Below, in pieces: positions 28,101 to 36,396 of a DNA stretch of 64,000 bases (its first letter is position 1; every line of letters starts with the position of its first letter). Under the pieces are notes generated by a model. That model was not told the DNA's origin and did no database searches. It worked only from the letters and a program-made list of their open reading frames with translations. The DNA comes from CAZTAO01 sp964611645 (lineage in GTDB: Bacteria > Armatimonadota > UBA5829): NCBI GenBank assembly GCA_964611645.1, contig CAZTAO010000014.1, positions 30,737 to 94,736 of the forward strand. The letters run 5' to 3'. Made by a program: the position numbers and the translations under genes.

Positions 28101-29530
28101 TGGCTCACGACACCGTTCTGCCTTCCTGCACTGTGACCGGGCCTGCGTTCTCCAAGACGGCTCCGATCACTTACAACATAGCCTTCTCCGAGCCGGTGAC
28201 TGGCCTTACCAGCGCCGATTCGAAGATCGCTGTGACCGGTGGCACAAAGGGCACTCTGAGTGGAAGCGGCGCGAGCTACACTCTTGTGGTTACTGAACCC
28301 GTTGACGGACCAGTCACCTGCCGCGTTCTCGCGAATGCGGTTGTTGATGGTTTCGGAAACGGCAATACTATCTCCAACCTGTGCACGGTGCAATATGACA
28401 CCAAGCAGCCGACAGTTACCGTGACGGCGCCGACCTCACCGACCAATACAACGCCGATACCGTTCCTGATCAAGTTCAGCGAGACAGTGACCGGGTTGTC
28501 GGCTGCGGGCATTACCGTTACCGGTGGGACCAAAGGCGAGCTGACTGGTTCGTTGACCACCTACACCCTGCTTGTAACCCCGTCCGGCGACGGCCAGTTG
28601 TCCTGCAAGGTTGACACCGCAGCGGCGCACGATGCTGCCGGTAACCTGAGCAAAGTCTCGAATGCCGCGGTTGTGGTATATGCGGATACACCACCGGTTA
28701 TCAAGATCACCAGCCCGGTGGTCAGGCCGACTACAAGGTCCTGCGACTTCGTGAACGTGGCCGGAACAGCCACGGACAATGCGAGGGTCACGTCGGTGAC
28801 CTGGATATCTGACCGCGGTGGAAGTGGCACGTGCACCGGGACGACAGACTGGTCCGCGAAGATAACTCTGCAGCCCGGCAAGAACCTGATCACACTCACT
28901 GCCACGGATACTGCGTCGAAGACGACCGATGCGTTGCTGACAGCCACATACGTGGTCATCTCGCCTGAGGACGTTTGGACCGGCATGACCATGGTGTCCA
29001 TACCGGTGATACCGGATTCCACCGATCCCAAGGTGGTGGTTGGATTCTCCGGGAACAACTGGCTGGGCTTCGATACCCCGTCCAACAGCTACTACAGGTA
29101 CCCCAACGCCAAGGCGATGTTCGCTCCGGTTGAGTCGGCCATCGGCAGAGGGTTCTGGGCGACTTTCGATGATACAATCTCGGTTGTGAACGGCACCATT
29201 CCTAACCAGGAAGTTGCGGCTTCAATCGCCCTGCAGCCTGGCTGGAACCTGGTAGGCCATCCGTTCACCTATCCTGTGACCTGGTATCTCACTGAGTTGA
29301 AGGTTCAGGAACCGGGCAAGTCGGCAACTCCTATCGGGAATGCGCCGTCAGTAGTGGCCAGCTTCGCGTGGGGCTGGAATCCGGTTGCGGGCGGCACGGG
29401 AAGCTACGTGCTCGTGACTGATCCCAGATATGTGCCCACCGCCAAGAGCACACTCGAACCCTGGAAGGGATACTGGATAAGGGCATACAAAGAGTGCACG
29501 CTGATAATTCCCGCCATTCGCGCACACTAG
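25199..29530 (+). CDS. Large surface protein: beta-propeller, chitobiase-type, PPC-type and Ig-like domains
   Basis: 1,443 aa, ATG with AAGGAG eight bases upstream, signal peptide to about residue 30. Residues 35-475 hold about seven WD40-like PD40 units, each with a phrase like SISADGRYVAFASGATNLVA and then VFVRDRQTG. These are followed by an Ig-like segment (to about 580), a chitobiase-C-like module (PVFDPDGGTFDAPV and YYTTDGRTPT), a PPC-like module around FTDELDTSYY, and a second chitobiase-like module. Three homologous Ig-like repeats follow, each with FSEPVTG or FSETVTG and a VTGGT block. The C-terminal ~190 residues (VWTGMTMVSIPVIPDS, LQPGWNLVGHPFT, WKGYWIRAY) look like a sorting or anchoring domain seen in related secreted proteins (inference). 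It probably sits on the cell surface. A lipoprotein gene follows. Confidence 0.8.
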   Translation: MSWKTIPVYLVAFITLVAFVALGSVSAYAAVTKRVSISSGGVQGDGDSGYFVSPPTTDIGEVSISADGRYIAFQSTATNLVANDTNAKSDIFVRDRQTGVTERVSVSSVGEEGNDDSFAPSISADGRYVVFVSTANMLVSGDTAGHADVFVRDRQTGVTERVSVSSSGVEGDDASSSGTLDNGYYRHVPPSISGDGRYVAFESQAKNFATVVAYENVFVRDRETGITELVSQSSTGEAGNKNSGVPSISADGRYVAFASGATNLVAGDTNANTDVFVRDRQSAATERLSVSPSGAEGDGVSRFPSISRDGTCVVFISLATNLVDGGSNGHRQVYVLNRATGVMERASVSSGGVQGNDDCYHARISGDGRYVVFASDATNLATDDTNTKTDIFLRDRQTHVTERVSLTSDLSIPAQQASGNSYFPSVGDDGKYVAFGSDATNLVAGDTNAKKDVFVRDRSDTPAVDLTVTINQAVGQDDPATSEPINFTVVFNQAVADFVTGDVIIAGSAPGTKTATVTAVDDKKMAYNVAVSGMTGSGTVIARIAVGVAHNSDGDANLASTSTDNTVSYVAPVVTPVFDPDGGTFDAPVDVKVTCPAIGAKIYYTTDGRTPTNADRLVPITGIVRVDRTMTLKARAYKTGNSPSATKSAFFQITGGTNDFRLSPTFVVELPFTDELDTSYYTESVDDPAIPCFDDGRKGFCTAWWTVTLPKSTIVTASTAGSDYDTILAVYTQDADGRLHSAACNDNASDAVDTSELQFYAEPDVTYVLEIASYYIGGGRTLLSLTGEPITLPVTTATPDGGVYNTDVTVTLTAETPNSPPEPTTYFSLDGNDPLATGAFKYVVPITISSTSILKVFSVDKDGNKEPVKTILYVIDKVQPTCEATIDPDARFVTPLVFNAVFSEPVTGMGASAVAVTGGTMTAFSGTGNTYTVSVMPAGGVDVTFRVRGGTVADAAGNLNIGSNTVVVAHDTVLPSCTVTGPAFSKTAPITYNIAFSEPVTGLTSADSKIAVTGGTKGTLSGSGASYTLVVTEPVDGPVTCRVLANAVVDGFGNGNTISNLCTVQYDTKQPTVTVTAPTSPTNTTPIPFLIKFSETVTGLSAAGITVTGGTKGELTGSLTTYTLLVTPSGDGQLSCKVDTAAAHDAAGNLSKVSNAAVVVYADTPPVIKITSPVVRPTTRSCDFVNVAGTATDNARVTSVTWISDRGGSGTCTGTTDWSAKITLQPGKNLITLTATDTASKTTDALLTATYVVISPEDVWTGMTMVSIPVIPDSTDPKVVVGFSGNNWLGFDTPSNSYYRYPNAKAMFAPVESAIGRGFWATFDDTISVVNGTIPNQEVAASIALQPGWNLVGHPFTYPVTWYLTELKVQEPGKSATPIGNAPSVVASFAWGWNPVAGGTGSYVLVTDPRYVPTAKSTLEPWKGYWIRAYKECTLIIPAIRAH

Positions 29531-29568
29531 TTCTAGTCTTGCCCGATTTTGAGAATGGAGACAGCAAT

Positions 29569-30027
29569 ATGTCAATAGCGCGAACAATGTTGAGGGTGAC
29601 CGGTCTGCTGGTTGCCGTGCTGATCCTTGCGGCCCTGGCTGGATGCGGGGGCGGGTCTGGTAGCGACACGGTGGTCCCGCCGACCGATCCGCCGAGCATA
29701 ACAATCGCCAGAGTGGAACTGCCGGACGGGTTCTCCTTTATGGGAGGCAACGTGACCCTCAAGGCGGTCGTGGTTGCAGACGCCGGAGTTGCGAGCGTTA
29801 AGGCGAACGTAGTCGGGCCGAGCAGCTCGGGCGACGTGGATCTGAAGTTTCTGGCTGGTGGATACTACTCCACCACCTACAAGACCCAGCCGAATACCAG
29901 TAGTGTCGGTGCGCCGCTGGAATACACTGCGGTGTTCACGGTAACCGACAAGTCGGGGAGAACGGCAAGCAGCGATGTTATCGGGTTTGCAGTTCCGGCG
30001 CCTCCCGGCCCGCCGCCTCCTCCGTAG
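29569..30027 (+). CDS. Ig-like lipoprotein
   Basis: 152 aa from ATG 29569, with GGAG upstream. The signal sequence MSIARTMLRVTGLLVAVLIL leads to a lipobox LAGC (Cys about residue 25), so the protein is predicted to be lipid-anchored. A Gly/Ser spacer (GGGSGSD) precedes a single Ig-like domain of about 95 residues with GGNVTLKAVVVADAGVASVK and TYKTQPNTSS. The C-terminus is Pro-rich. It lies 38 bases downstream of the large surface protein and probably shares its transcript. Specific function unknown. Confidence 0.75.
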   Translation: MSIARTMLRVTGLLVAVLILAALAGCGGGSGSDTVVPPTDPPSITIARVELPDGFSFMGGNVTLKAVVVADAGVASVKANVVGPSSSGDVDLKFLAGGYYSTTYKTQPNTSSVGAPLEYTAVFTVTDKSGRTASSDVIGFAVPAPPGPPPPP

Positions 30028-30157
30028 GGGGATCTCAGACGGCTTGCGAGTGGGCTGCCCCGCTGTCGGCGGAATGTAAGTTAAGATGAAAGGCTGAGAG
30101 CGCCGGGACTACGGTTTGTTGCCGCCGGCGCTCTTGGTTGTGATTATAGCTATTACT

Positions 30158-32647
30158 ATGGATTGTAGAGTCTCGGAGGCGCTGGAGGAGATTCTGCCGA
30201 GGGTTGCGCGTCCCGCGCGATACATTGGCGGAGAGATCAACTCCGTGAAAAGGCGCCCGGAGGATGTCCGAGTGCGCGTTGCTTTGGCCTATCCCGATGT
30301 ATACGAGGTCGGGATGTCGAACCTTGGCCTGCGCATTCTTTACTCGGTGGTCAACAACTGCGAAGGGTTAGCTGCCGAGCGCGTGTTTGCGCCTGCCCCG
30401 GATATGGAATCCGAACTGCGGGCTGCGGGCATTCCCCTGTACTCCCTCGAGTCAAAACTGCCGCTGAGATGTTTCGATGTTGTCGGCTTCTCGCTGGCCT
30501 ACGAACTGACCTGCACCTGCGTCCTCAACATGCTGGAGCTTGGCGGCATCCCCATTCGCTCAAGGGATAGGTCCGATGGAGACCCCATTGTGATTGCCGG
30601 AGGCCACTGCGCGACCAACCCGGAACCAATGTCGGAGTTCATCGACGCATTCGTGATCGGCGACGGAGAGTCGGGGATATTGGATGTGCTCGGGGCGGTG
30701 GAAAGCGGAAAGCGGAAAGCGGAGAGCAGAGTTGCTATCCTCAGCGCCTTGGCCGAAATTGACGGCGTGTACGTGCCCTCTGTGCACTCTGGTAAGACGG
30801 TCCGCGCACGAGTTGAGGCTGATCTGGAGAACGCTCCGTTCCCGGAGTCGTTTGTTGTTCCCCACATCGACATCGTTCACGACCGCGCGGCGGTGGAAGT
30901 TATGCGGGGGTGTTCCAGAGGGTGCAGGTTCTGCCAGGCTGGGATGATCACCAGGCCGGTGCGGGAGCGGTCTGTGGGTCTGTTGTGCAGGCAGGCGGAG
31001 TCGTTGGTGGGGAGTGGTGGATACGAGGAAATCGCGCTGACCTCGTTGTCCAGCGCAGACTACTCCCGGATCAACCCCCTGGTGGGCGCGCTGTTGGATC
31101 GGCACGCAGGGGATCGGGTGGGGATCTCGTTGCCGAGTCTGAGGGCGGATGCGTCCTGCGTGGAACTCGCGGCGAAGATCCAGACGGTCCGCAAGAGCGG
31201 CTTCACATTTGCGCCGGAAGCCGGAACCCAGCGACTGCGCGACGCGATCAACAAGAACGTGACCGAGGAAGACCTGCTTGGGGCGGTAGACGCGGCAGTC
31301 CAAGCGGGTTGGCGGCGCGTGAAGCTGTATTTCATGATCGGTCTTCCCACCGAGACCGAGGAAGATGTTCTGGGGATAGCCGACCTGGTGTGGAAAGTGA
31401 CAGCCATCGGTCGGCAGCACAAATCTCCGCTGATGGTCAGCGTTACCATCAGCCCGTTTGTGCCTAAGCCTCACACACCGTTCGAGCGCAGGGCGATGAT
31501 CGAGGCGGCCGAGTTGGAGCAGCGGATCAACCTCCTGCGATCCAAGCTCCCACGCAAGAATGTTGATGTCAGTTGGCACGATCCGGACTCCAGCCGGATC
31601 GAAGCCGCGCTGGCCAGAGGCGACCAGCGGGTAGGGGAAGCGATTCTTGCGGCGTGGAAAATGGGCGCCAAGTTGGCTCAGGAGAGGTTCGACGCCGGTC
31701 TGTGGCAGGCGGCGTTCGAGCAGGCAGGGCTGGACATCGCGCACTACGCCAACCGGGCAATCCCTGCAGGCGAGTCTCTGCCGTGGGACTTTGTGGATGT
31801 GGGGGTGAGCCGGGAGTTCCTGGCCTCCGAAGATGCCAAAGCGGAGTCCGGTGAGCAGACCCCTGACTGCAAGACCGGCGCGTGCTCAGGCTGCGGAGTA
31901 CGGGAAGTGATGGGCATCGACCAGTGCCCGCCGGAGACGGTGGAGCTGGAAGCGCCTGAGATGGAGCCGGCGAATATGCTGATGGGCAACCCCAAGGCTG
32001 CATACCTGCTGCGGTTCACCAAGGGGTCTCCCGCGCATTGGCTAGGCCACCTGGACCTGATGCGGGCCTTTGAGATGGCGCTGCGGACATCCGGACTGAG
32101 CATTGCCTATACCCAGGGCTTCAACCCCAGGCCGAAGCTGGCAGTGCTGTCTGCTCTGCCGCTGGGCGCGACAGCGGAGTGCGAGGCGGTGGCCATATAC
32201 CTCGCAAAAAGAGAGAGCACGGCCCGAGTTATGGAGATGCTCAACCGCCACCTGCCGGAGGGTGTGAGCATAGTTGCAGGAGCGGAACTGCCGCCGGATC
32301 GGAAGCCCCCGGGGGTAGTGTCCGGAGAGATGGCGCTGGAGTTTAGAGCGGAATCCGATGAAGCGTTGGCCGGGCTGGGTGAGGCTGTGCGCGAAGTCAT
32401 GGGCCGCGAGAGCATTCCGTTTGAGAGAGTTTCCAAGGGAAAACGCAGGCAAGTGGATTTGCGAGCGGGAATACTGGGAATGGAAGAGTGCGGACATAGT
32501 GAGAGCCGGGCAAAGGTATGCGCGGACCTGGCCCACGGGGAATACACAGTCCGCCCTAGGGAAATTGCCGACCTGCTCGCGGAGTATGTGCCGGGCTTGA
32601 GCCTGGTGGGCGTCCACAGAATAGGCCTGCGGCTTGCAGGCGAGTGA
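30158..32647 (+). CDS. TIGR03960-type radical SAM protein fused to DUF2344
   Basis: 829 aa from ATG 30158, which places LPRVARPARYIGGEINSVK at the expected N-terminus; upstream in-frame codons reach 30116 but add nothing conserved. An N-terminal B12-binding-like segment is followed by the radical SAM cluster C252-x3-C256-x2-C259 (MRGCSRGCRFCQAGM) and the SAM domain (FAPEAGTQRLRDAINK). Cys-rich stretches (CKTGACSGCGVREVMG) precede the C-terminal DUF2344 domain (about 608-829; HLDLMRAFEMALRTSGL, TQGFNPRPKLAVLSALPLGA). In other bacteria this pair lies beside rng, rplU and rpmA; here rng follows, suggesting a ribosome or RNA-linked role (inference). Residues about 182-191 come from a GGAAAGC-type repeat inserted in frame. 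Confidence 0.9.
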   Translation: MDCRVSEALEEILPRVARPARYIGGEINSVKRRPEDVRVRVALAYPDVYEVGMSNLGLRILYSVVNNCEGLAAERVFAPAPDMESELRAAGIPLYSLESKLPLRCFDVVGFSLAYELTCTCVLNMLELGGIPIRSRDRSDGDPIVIAGGHCATNPEPMSEFIDAFVIGDGESGILDVLGAVESGKRKAESRVAILSALAEIDGVYVPSVHSGKTVRARVEADLENAPFPESFVVPHIDIVHDRAAVEVMRGCSRGCRFCQAGMITRPVRERSVGLLCRQAESLVGSGGYEEIALTSLSSADYSRINPLVGALLDRHAGDRVGISLPSLRADASCVELAAKIQTVRKSGFTFAPEAGTQRLRDAINKNVTEEDLLGAVDAAVQAGWRRVKLYFMIGLPTETEEDVLGIADLVWKVTAIGRQHKSPLMVSVTISPFVPKPHTPFERRAMIEAAELEQRINLLRSKLPRKNVDVSWHDPDSSRIEAALARGDQRVGEAILAAWKMGAKLAQERFDAGLWQAAFEQAGLDIAHYANRAIPAGESLPWDFVDVGVSREFLASEDAKAESGEQTPDCKTGACSGCGVREVMGIDQCPPETVELEAPEMEPANMLMGNPKAAYLLRFTKGSPAHWLGHLDLMRAFEMALRTSGLSIAYTQGFNPRPKLAVLSALPLGATAECEAVAIYLAKRESTARVMEMLNRHLPEGVSIVAGAELPPDRKPPGVVSGEMALEFRAESDEALAGLGEAVREVMGRESIPFERVSKGKRRQVDLRAGILGMEECGHSESRAKVCADLAHGEYTVRPREIADLLAEYVPGLSLVGVHRIGLRLAGE
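30699..30731 (+). repeat. GGAAAGC-type tandem repeat inside the radical SAM gene
   Basis: GTGGAAAGCGGAAAGCGGAA and the following AGCGGAGAGCAGAG consist of 7-base units (GGAAAGC) in tandem. They are read in frame as VESGKRKAESR in a variable loop. A similar array without coding function lies at 54751-54780. Confidence 0.7.
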
Positions 32648-32668
32648 AGCGACGACTGTGGTAATGTG

Positions 32669-32726
32669 CGTCACCCTGAACTTGTTTCAGGGTCTGGCCA
32701 GATGCTGAAACAAGTTCAGCATGACG
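32669..32726. repeat. Dispersed inverted repeat, CACCCTGAACTTG family (copy 2)
   Basis: CGTCACCCTGAACTTGTTTC and GAAACAAGTTCAGCATGACG form the arms. It lies between the radical SAM gene and RNase E/G. Compared with copy 1 at 24067, both arms carry a compensating T-for-A change that keeps the pairing, and the central segment is shorter. Confidence 0.8.
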
Positions 32727-32758
32727 CGCGGTAAAGCCGAACTGTTGCTAACAAATTT

Positions 32759-32772
32759 ACCAATTGATTGGT
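32759..32772. promoter_or_regulatory. Short palindrome in the RNase E/G leader
   Basis: ACCAAT, TG, ATTGGT forms a 14-base palindrome 11 bases ahead of the TTG start at 32784. It could be an operator or an mRNA hairpin near the ribosome site; no known regulator is implied. Confidence 0.3.
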
Positions 32773-32783
32773 GGTGATCGTGT

Positions 32784-34484
32784 TTGTCGAAAGAGATAAT
32801 CGTAAATGTCGAACCTCGTGAGACACGCGTCGCCATACTGGAAAACGGCAGTGTGGTGGAGCTCCATCTGGAGCGTGAAGAGCGTGTCGTGGGGTGCATA
32901 TACAAAGCCAAAGTAGCCAGCGTGCTGTCTGGGATGGACGCGGCTTTTGTAGACATAGGAATTGAGAGGAATGCGTTCCTGTATGTTGGGGATGTCATTC
33001 CCGAGACTGATGATGAGCTGACTGAGAGAGTCAAGGAGCGCCCGAAGGGGCGCGGCATAGCAGACGTACTCAAGGTGGGTCAGGAGATACTGGTTCAGGT
33101 GGTGAAAGGCCCACGAGGGTCGAAAGGCGCGAGGGTATCCACGAGGATATCCCTGCCAGGGCGCTACCTGGTGCTCATGCCGGAATCGGACAACCTCGGA
33201 GTGTCCCGCAAGATAGACACCGAGGCCGAGCGCGACAGGCTCAAGAAACTGGGCGATGAGATAAGGCCGCTGGGATACGGGCTGATAGTTCGGACCGAGG
33301 CGGAGGGCCGCTCAGACAGGGACATTCGGGGTGACCTGGATATCCTGATGAGGATGTGGAACCAGATCAAGGAAAAGGCCGCGACCGTGGCCGCGCCCGG
33401 CACTGTCCACCAGGACCTGAGCCTAATATACAAGACGGTGAGAGACTCTTTCGGGTCTGACGTCAGCCGGATGGTCATAGACTCCAACTCGGAGTACCAG
33501 AAGGCGGTCGAACTGATCGATCTGATGTCTCCGAGGATGCGGAGCAGGCTGCAGAAGCACAAGGGCGACACGCCCATATTCGTGCAGTATGGGGTGGAAG
33601 AAGCCATCGAGAACCTGCTGCGCCGCAAGGTGTGGCTGAAGTCGGGTGGGTACCTGGGCATAGACACAACCGAGGCCTTGACCACCGTCGACGTAAACAC
33701 CGGCAAGTTTGTTGGCTCCAAGAACCTCTCGGACACCATCCTGAAGACCAACCTTGACGCTGTGGCGGAGATTGCCCGGCAATTGAGGCTTCGGGACCTG
33801 GGCGGGATAATAGTCCTCGATTTGATCGATATGGATAACTCCCGCGACCGGCAGAAGGTGCTGGGGGTGCTGGAGAAAGAGCTTCGCAAGGACCGAGCGC
33901 GCACCAAGATATCCCACATCAGCCCGTTGGGGCTGGTTGAGATGACCCGGAAGCGCACAGGCGAAGCCATTCTGGAGATCATGACTGAGCCGTGCCCGCA
34001 TTGCCAGGGCAAGGCAAGGGTCGATTCGGCCGAGACAGTGAGCTTGCGAATTGAACGCGAACTGCGGCGGAGGGTCAAGGAGCACGACGAGCAGGCGTTT
34101 CTGGTGAAGGCCAGCCCCGAGGTGGTGTTCTACCTCATAGGCGACAAGGGTGAGGAGGTCGACAGCTTCGAGAGGCTGCTCCGAAAGAACCTATACATCC
34201 GCGCTGTCGAGCACCAGCACAATGAGAAATATGAGATCGAGCCGATAGACCCCAGGCAGATAGACAGGCAACAGACTCGCCGCAGGGTGGGGGATATGGT
34301 GGAGTGTACAGTTGTGCGCAACCCGTTCTCGTCGCTGCCTTGTGCGAGCGCCTGGGCGGACGGCTATATGATCGAATTGGACAACGGCGGGAAGTTCCTT
34401 GGCGGCAAGGTAATGGCCAAACTCACCCGAGTAGGCCGCAGCTACGCCCTGGGCACAGTCCCGGCAAAAGAGAAGAAGAGGTAG
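32784..34484 (+). CDS. rng: Ribonuclease E/G family protein
   Basis: 566 aa. The TTG start (MSKEIIVNVEPRETRVAILE) has GGTGG upstream. The S1 RNA-binding domain spans about 36-128. Catalytic Asp residues lie at D303 (VDVNTGKF) and D346 (IIVLDLIDM), and the zinc-link Cys pair is C404-PH-C407. All four have the same numbering as E. coli RNase E, from memory. There is no long C-terminal degradosome scaffold, so it is closer to RNase G in architecture. It cleaves single-stranded, 5'-monophosphate-end RNA in rRNA maturation and mRNA decay. The protein ends with a basic, OB-like segment. It follows the TIGR03960 fusion with only a repeat between. The usual rplU and rpmA do not follow. Confidence 0.93.
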   Translation: MSKEIIVNVEPRETRVAILENGSVVELHLEREERVVGCIYKAKVASVLSGMDAAFVDIGIERNAFLYVGDVIPETDDELTERVKERPKGRGIADVLKVGQEILVQVVKGPRGSKGARVSTRISLPGRYLVLMPESDNLGVSRKIDTEAERDRLKKLGDEIRPLGYGLIVRTEAEGRSDRDIRGDLDILMRMWNQIKEKAATVAAPGTVHQDLSLIYKTVRDSFGSDVSRMVIDSNSEYQKAVELIDLMSPRMRSRLQKHKGDTPIFVQYGVEEAIENLLRRKVWLKSGGYLGIDTTEALTTVDVNTGKFVGSKNLSDTILKTNLDAVAEIARQLRLRDLGGIIVLDLIDMDNSRDRQKVLGVLEKELRKDRARTKISHISPLGLVEMTRKRTGEAILEIMTEPCPHCQGKARVDSAETVSLRIERELRRRVKEHDEQAFLVKASPEVVFYLIGDKGEEVDSFERLLRKNLYIRAVEHQHNEKYEIEPIDPRQIDRQQTRRRVGDMVECTVVRNPFSSLPCASAWADGYMIELDNGGKFLGGKVMAKLTRVGRSYALGTVPAKEKKR

Positions 34485-34495
34485 CTACTAGGGTT

Positions 34496-34583
34496 GTCAT
34501 TCCGAAGGAGCTTGCGACTGAGGAATCTGCTTTCGTGTCCAAGGCTTCAAAAGAAAGCAGATTCCTCGCAAGCTCGGAATGAC
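34496..34583. repeat. GTCATTCCGA inverted repeat (full copy)
   Basis: The left arm GTCATTCCGAAGGAGCTTGC and the right arm GCAAGCTCGGAATGAC flank an inner pair of AGGAATCTGCTTTC and GAAAGCAGATTCCT. The element fills the gap after the RNase E/G gene. Further full and half copies lie at 62578, 12689 and 54808. Confidence 0.8.
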
Positions 34584-34592
34584 CATCTGCTA

Positions 34593-34796
34593 CTATGCTG
34601 GCTCGTAGCCGATGTCGGCGAGTTGTTCAGCTATCTGTTCGCGGGTGATGGTGTCTGTGTGGGTTATGGTGACCCTCTTGGCGGGGACATCGACCTCGAT
34701 CAGGGAAATGCCGTGCATAGGAACGAGGCCCGCCTTGATCGCCTTGGCACAGCCTTCACAGCTAATGCTTGGAATGTTGAAATCGTCAGTGACCAT
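34593..34796 (-). CDS. Heavy-metal-associated (HMA) domain protein, copper-chaperone-like
   Basis: 67 aa, a single HMA domain. The metal-binding loop reads IPSISCEGCAKAIKAGL, with C-x-x-C as in CopZ and Atx1 (the usual GMTC start is altered to SISC). The fold then continues IEVDVPAKRVTITHTDTI and ends ADIGYEPA. It would carry Cu(I) or another soft metal in the cytoplasm. ATG with AAAGGCGG upstream. No P-type ATPase lies next to it; the metal-type RND pump lies 20 kb away. It is flanked on both sides by dispersed repeats, so it stands alone. Confidence 0.82.
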   Translation of the reverse strand: MVTDDFNIPSISCEGCAKAIKAGLVPMHGISLIEVDVPAKRVTITHTDTITREQIAEQLADIGYEPA

Positions 34797-34872
34797 ATTC
34801 TAGCCGCCTTTCTACTTCTGCTTACATTGGGAGTATAACCAGCCGGGCCTGCGGCGAAACTATCGTGAGAAA

Positions 34873-34915
34873 CTCCCTCTCCCCGGCCTCGCGGGGAGAG
34901 GGTTGGGGTGAGGGG
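34873..34915. repeat. CTCTCCC/GGGAGAG dispersed palindrome
   Basis: CTCCCTCTCCCCGGCCTCGC followed by GGGGAGAGGGTTGGGGTGAG is a hairpin with a GGGTGAGG tail. Same family as 21651. The remaining gap to 35014 shows nothing else. Confidence 0.65.
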
Positions 34916-35013
34916 CGCGCACTATCTGGCGTGTGCGGTATTCATCAGTACCGAACACTTACGCTTGATGCCTTCTACCGCCCTGAGTTCGAACTATCTG
35001 AGATGAGCAGCTA

Positions 35014-36396
35014 ATGCAAGACGATCTGTCGGTATGCAGACTGGTTGAAGCCCGGATGTGGGAGGCTGGGATCTGGAGTGGGGACTCACGCACCCACAGG
35101 GTCTCGCCGCGCCCGTTCTATCTCACCCCGGACCAGCTCAGCCTGCTCCAGCGGCTGGGGCCGGCATTGCACGGCTTCTACAAGGCCGTTAACCGCCTCT
35201 ACAACCTCCGGGAAGAGCCTTGGGTGGCGCAGTACCTGGATCAGGGCAAGAGCGACGAAACTATCCGCCACACGCGGATGAACTACCACAAGCAGGCCAT
35301 CCCGCAGGTCATTCGCCCAGACATCCTCATCACCAAAGACGGCCTTACCATCACCGAACTCGACAGCGTCCCCGGCGGGATAGGCCACATGGACTGCCTC
35401 TCGTCGGCTTATGAAAGCCTCGGGATGGACCTCATCGGTTCTCCAAGGGGCATGAGAGACGGCTTCGCGGATGTGATTCGGGGCGGCGTCCTGCCTGAGG
35501 ACGGGCTCTACGCGGTGGTGGTGTCGGATGAGTCGGCGGACTACCTCCCTGAGATGCTCTATCTGTGCGCGCAGCTTCGCGATATCGGCATCCCGGCCTA
35601 CGCTGTTCACCCCAAGGATGTGTTATTCACCGATGACGCTCTGTACCTGGAGTTGGATGGCAAGCGGCTGGCGATTCGCGCGGTGTACAGGTTCTTCGAG
35701 CTTTTCGACCTGCTGAACATCCCCAAGTCCGAGCTTCTGAGCTATGCGGCCCGCAAGCGGATGGCGCGGGTGACTCCCCCCTACAAGCACATCCACGAGG
35801 AGAAGATGCTGCTTGCCCTTCTGCGGCATCCCAGGCTGGCAGGTTTCTGGGTGTCCGAGCTTGGGCATGAACACTTCGACCTGCTGCATCAGGTGTTCGC
35901 GGAGACCTGGATAATGGACCCCCGACCGGTGCCGCCGCACGCGGAGGTTGCCGGGTTCCGGTGGAAGGACAAGCCTATCCGGGACTGGCGGGAGATCACC
36001 AATGGCACCCAGAAAGACCGCCGGTTGGTGCTCAAGCCCTCGGGTTACTCTCCGCTGGCATGGGGAAGCAGGGGCGTGAAAATAGGACACGACATGGCGC
36101 AGGAAGAATGGGCGGCCGCGGTGAATGAGTCTTTAGACACGTTCTATACAACGCCTTACGTGCTGCAGGCGTTTCGGGAAACTGCGGTTGTGGGAATAGA
36201 CTATGCAGACGATAGCGGTGGCGACATCCGGCGAATGCAGTCCCGGGTGCGTTTGTGCGTGTACTATTTCGCTGCGGAGGAAGGCGTCAGGCTTGGGGGC
36301 GTGCTGGCGACGGCGTGCCCTAAGGACAAGAAGATCATACACGGTATGGTCGACGCCGTAATGTGCCCGTGTGCAGTAAGTGCAATACCCTCCTAG
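35014..36396 (+). CDS. ATP-grasp-like protein coupled to the lysine aminomutase homologue
   Basis: 460 aa, no signal peptide. The clearest signals are in the C-terminal half: RRLVLKPSGYSPLAWGSRGV and YVLQAFRETAVVGIDY resemble the ATP-binding lobes of ATP-grasp ligases (Lys-Pro, Gly-rich loop, then a Q/E-x-F strand). The N-terminal half includes DILITKDGLTITELDSVPGG, DESADYLPEMLYLCAQLRDI and KHIHEEKMLLALL, and the very end is Cys-containing. I do not recognise a characterised family. It overlaps the aminomutase gene by 34 bases, so the two are translationally coupled. A ligase acting on the beta-amino acid made by its neighbour is an attractive guess only. There is no clear ribosome site. Confidence 0.6.
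   Translation: MQDDLSVCRLVEARMWEAGIWSGDSRTHRVSPRPFYLTPDQLSLLQRLGPALHGFYKAVNRLYNLREEPWVAQYLDQGKSDETIRHTRMNYHKQAIPQVIRPDILITKDGLTITELDSVPGGIGHMDCLSSAYESLGMDLIGSPRGMRDGFADVIRGGVLPEDGLYAVVVSDESADYLPEMLYLCAQLRDIGIPAYAVHPKDVLFTDDALYLELDGKRLAIRAVYRFFELFDLLNIPKSELLSYAARKRMARVTPPYKHIHEEKMLLALLRHPRLAGFWVSELGHEHFDLLHQVFAETWIMDPRPVPPHAEVAGFRWKDKPIRDWREITNGTQKDRRLVLKPSGYSPLAWGSRGVKIGHDMAQEEWAAAVNESLDTFYTTPYVLQAFRETAVVGIDYADDSGGDIRRMQSRVRLCVYYFAAEEGVRLGGVLATACPKDKKIIHGMVDAVMCPCAVSAIPS

Noticed and set aside
34496..34583. Possible insertion sequence or transposase gene
   Set aside because: Elements are under 100 bases with no open frame; at most they are non-autonomous repeats.
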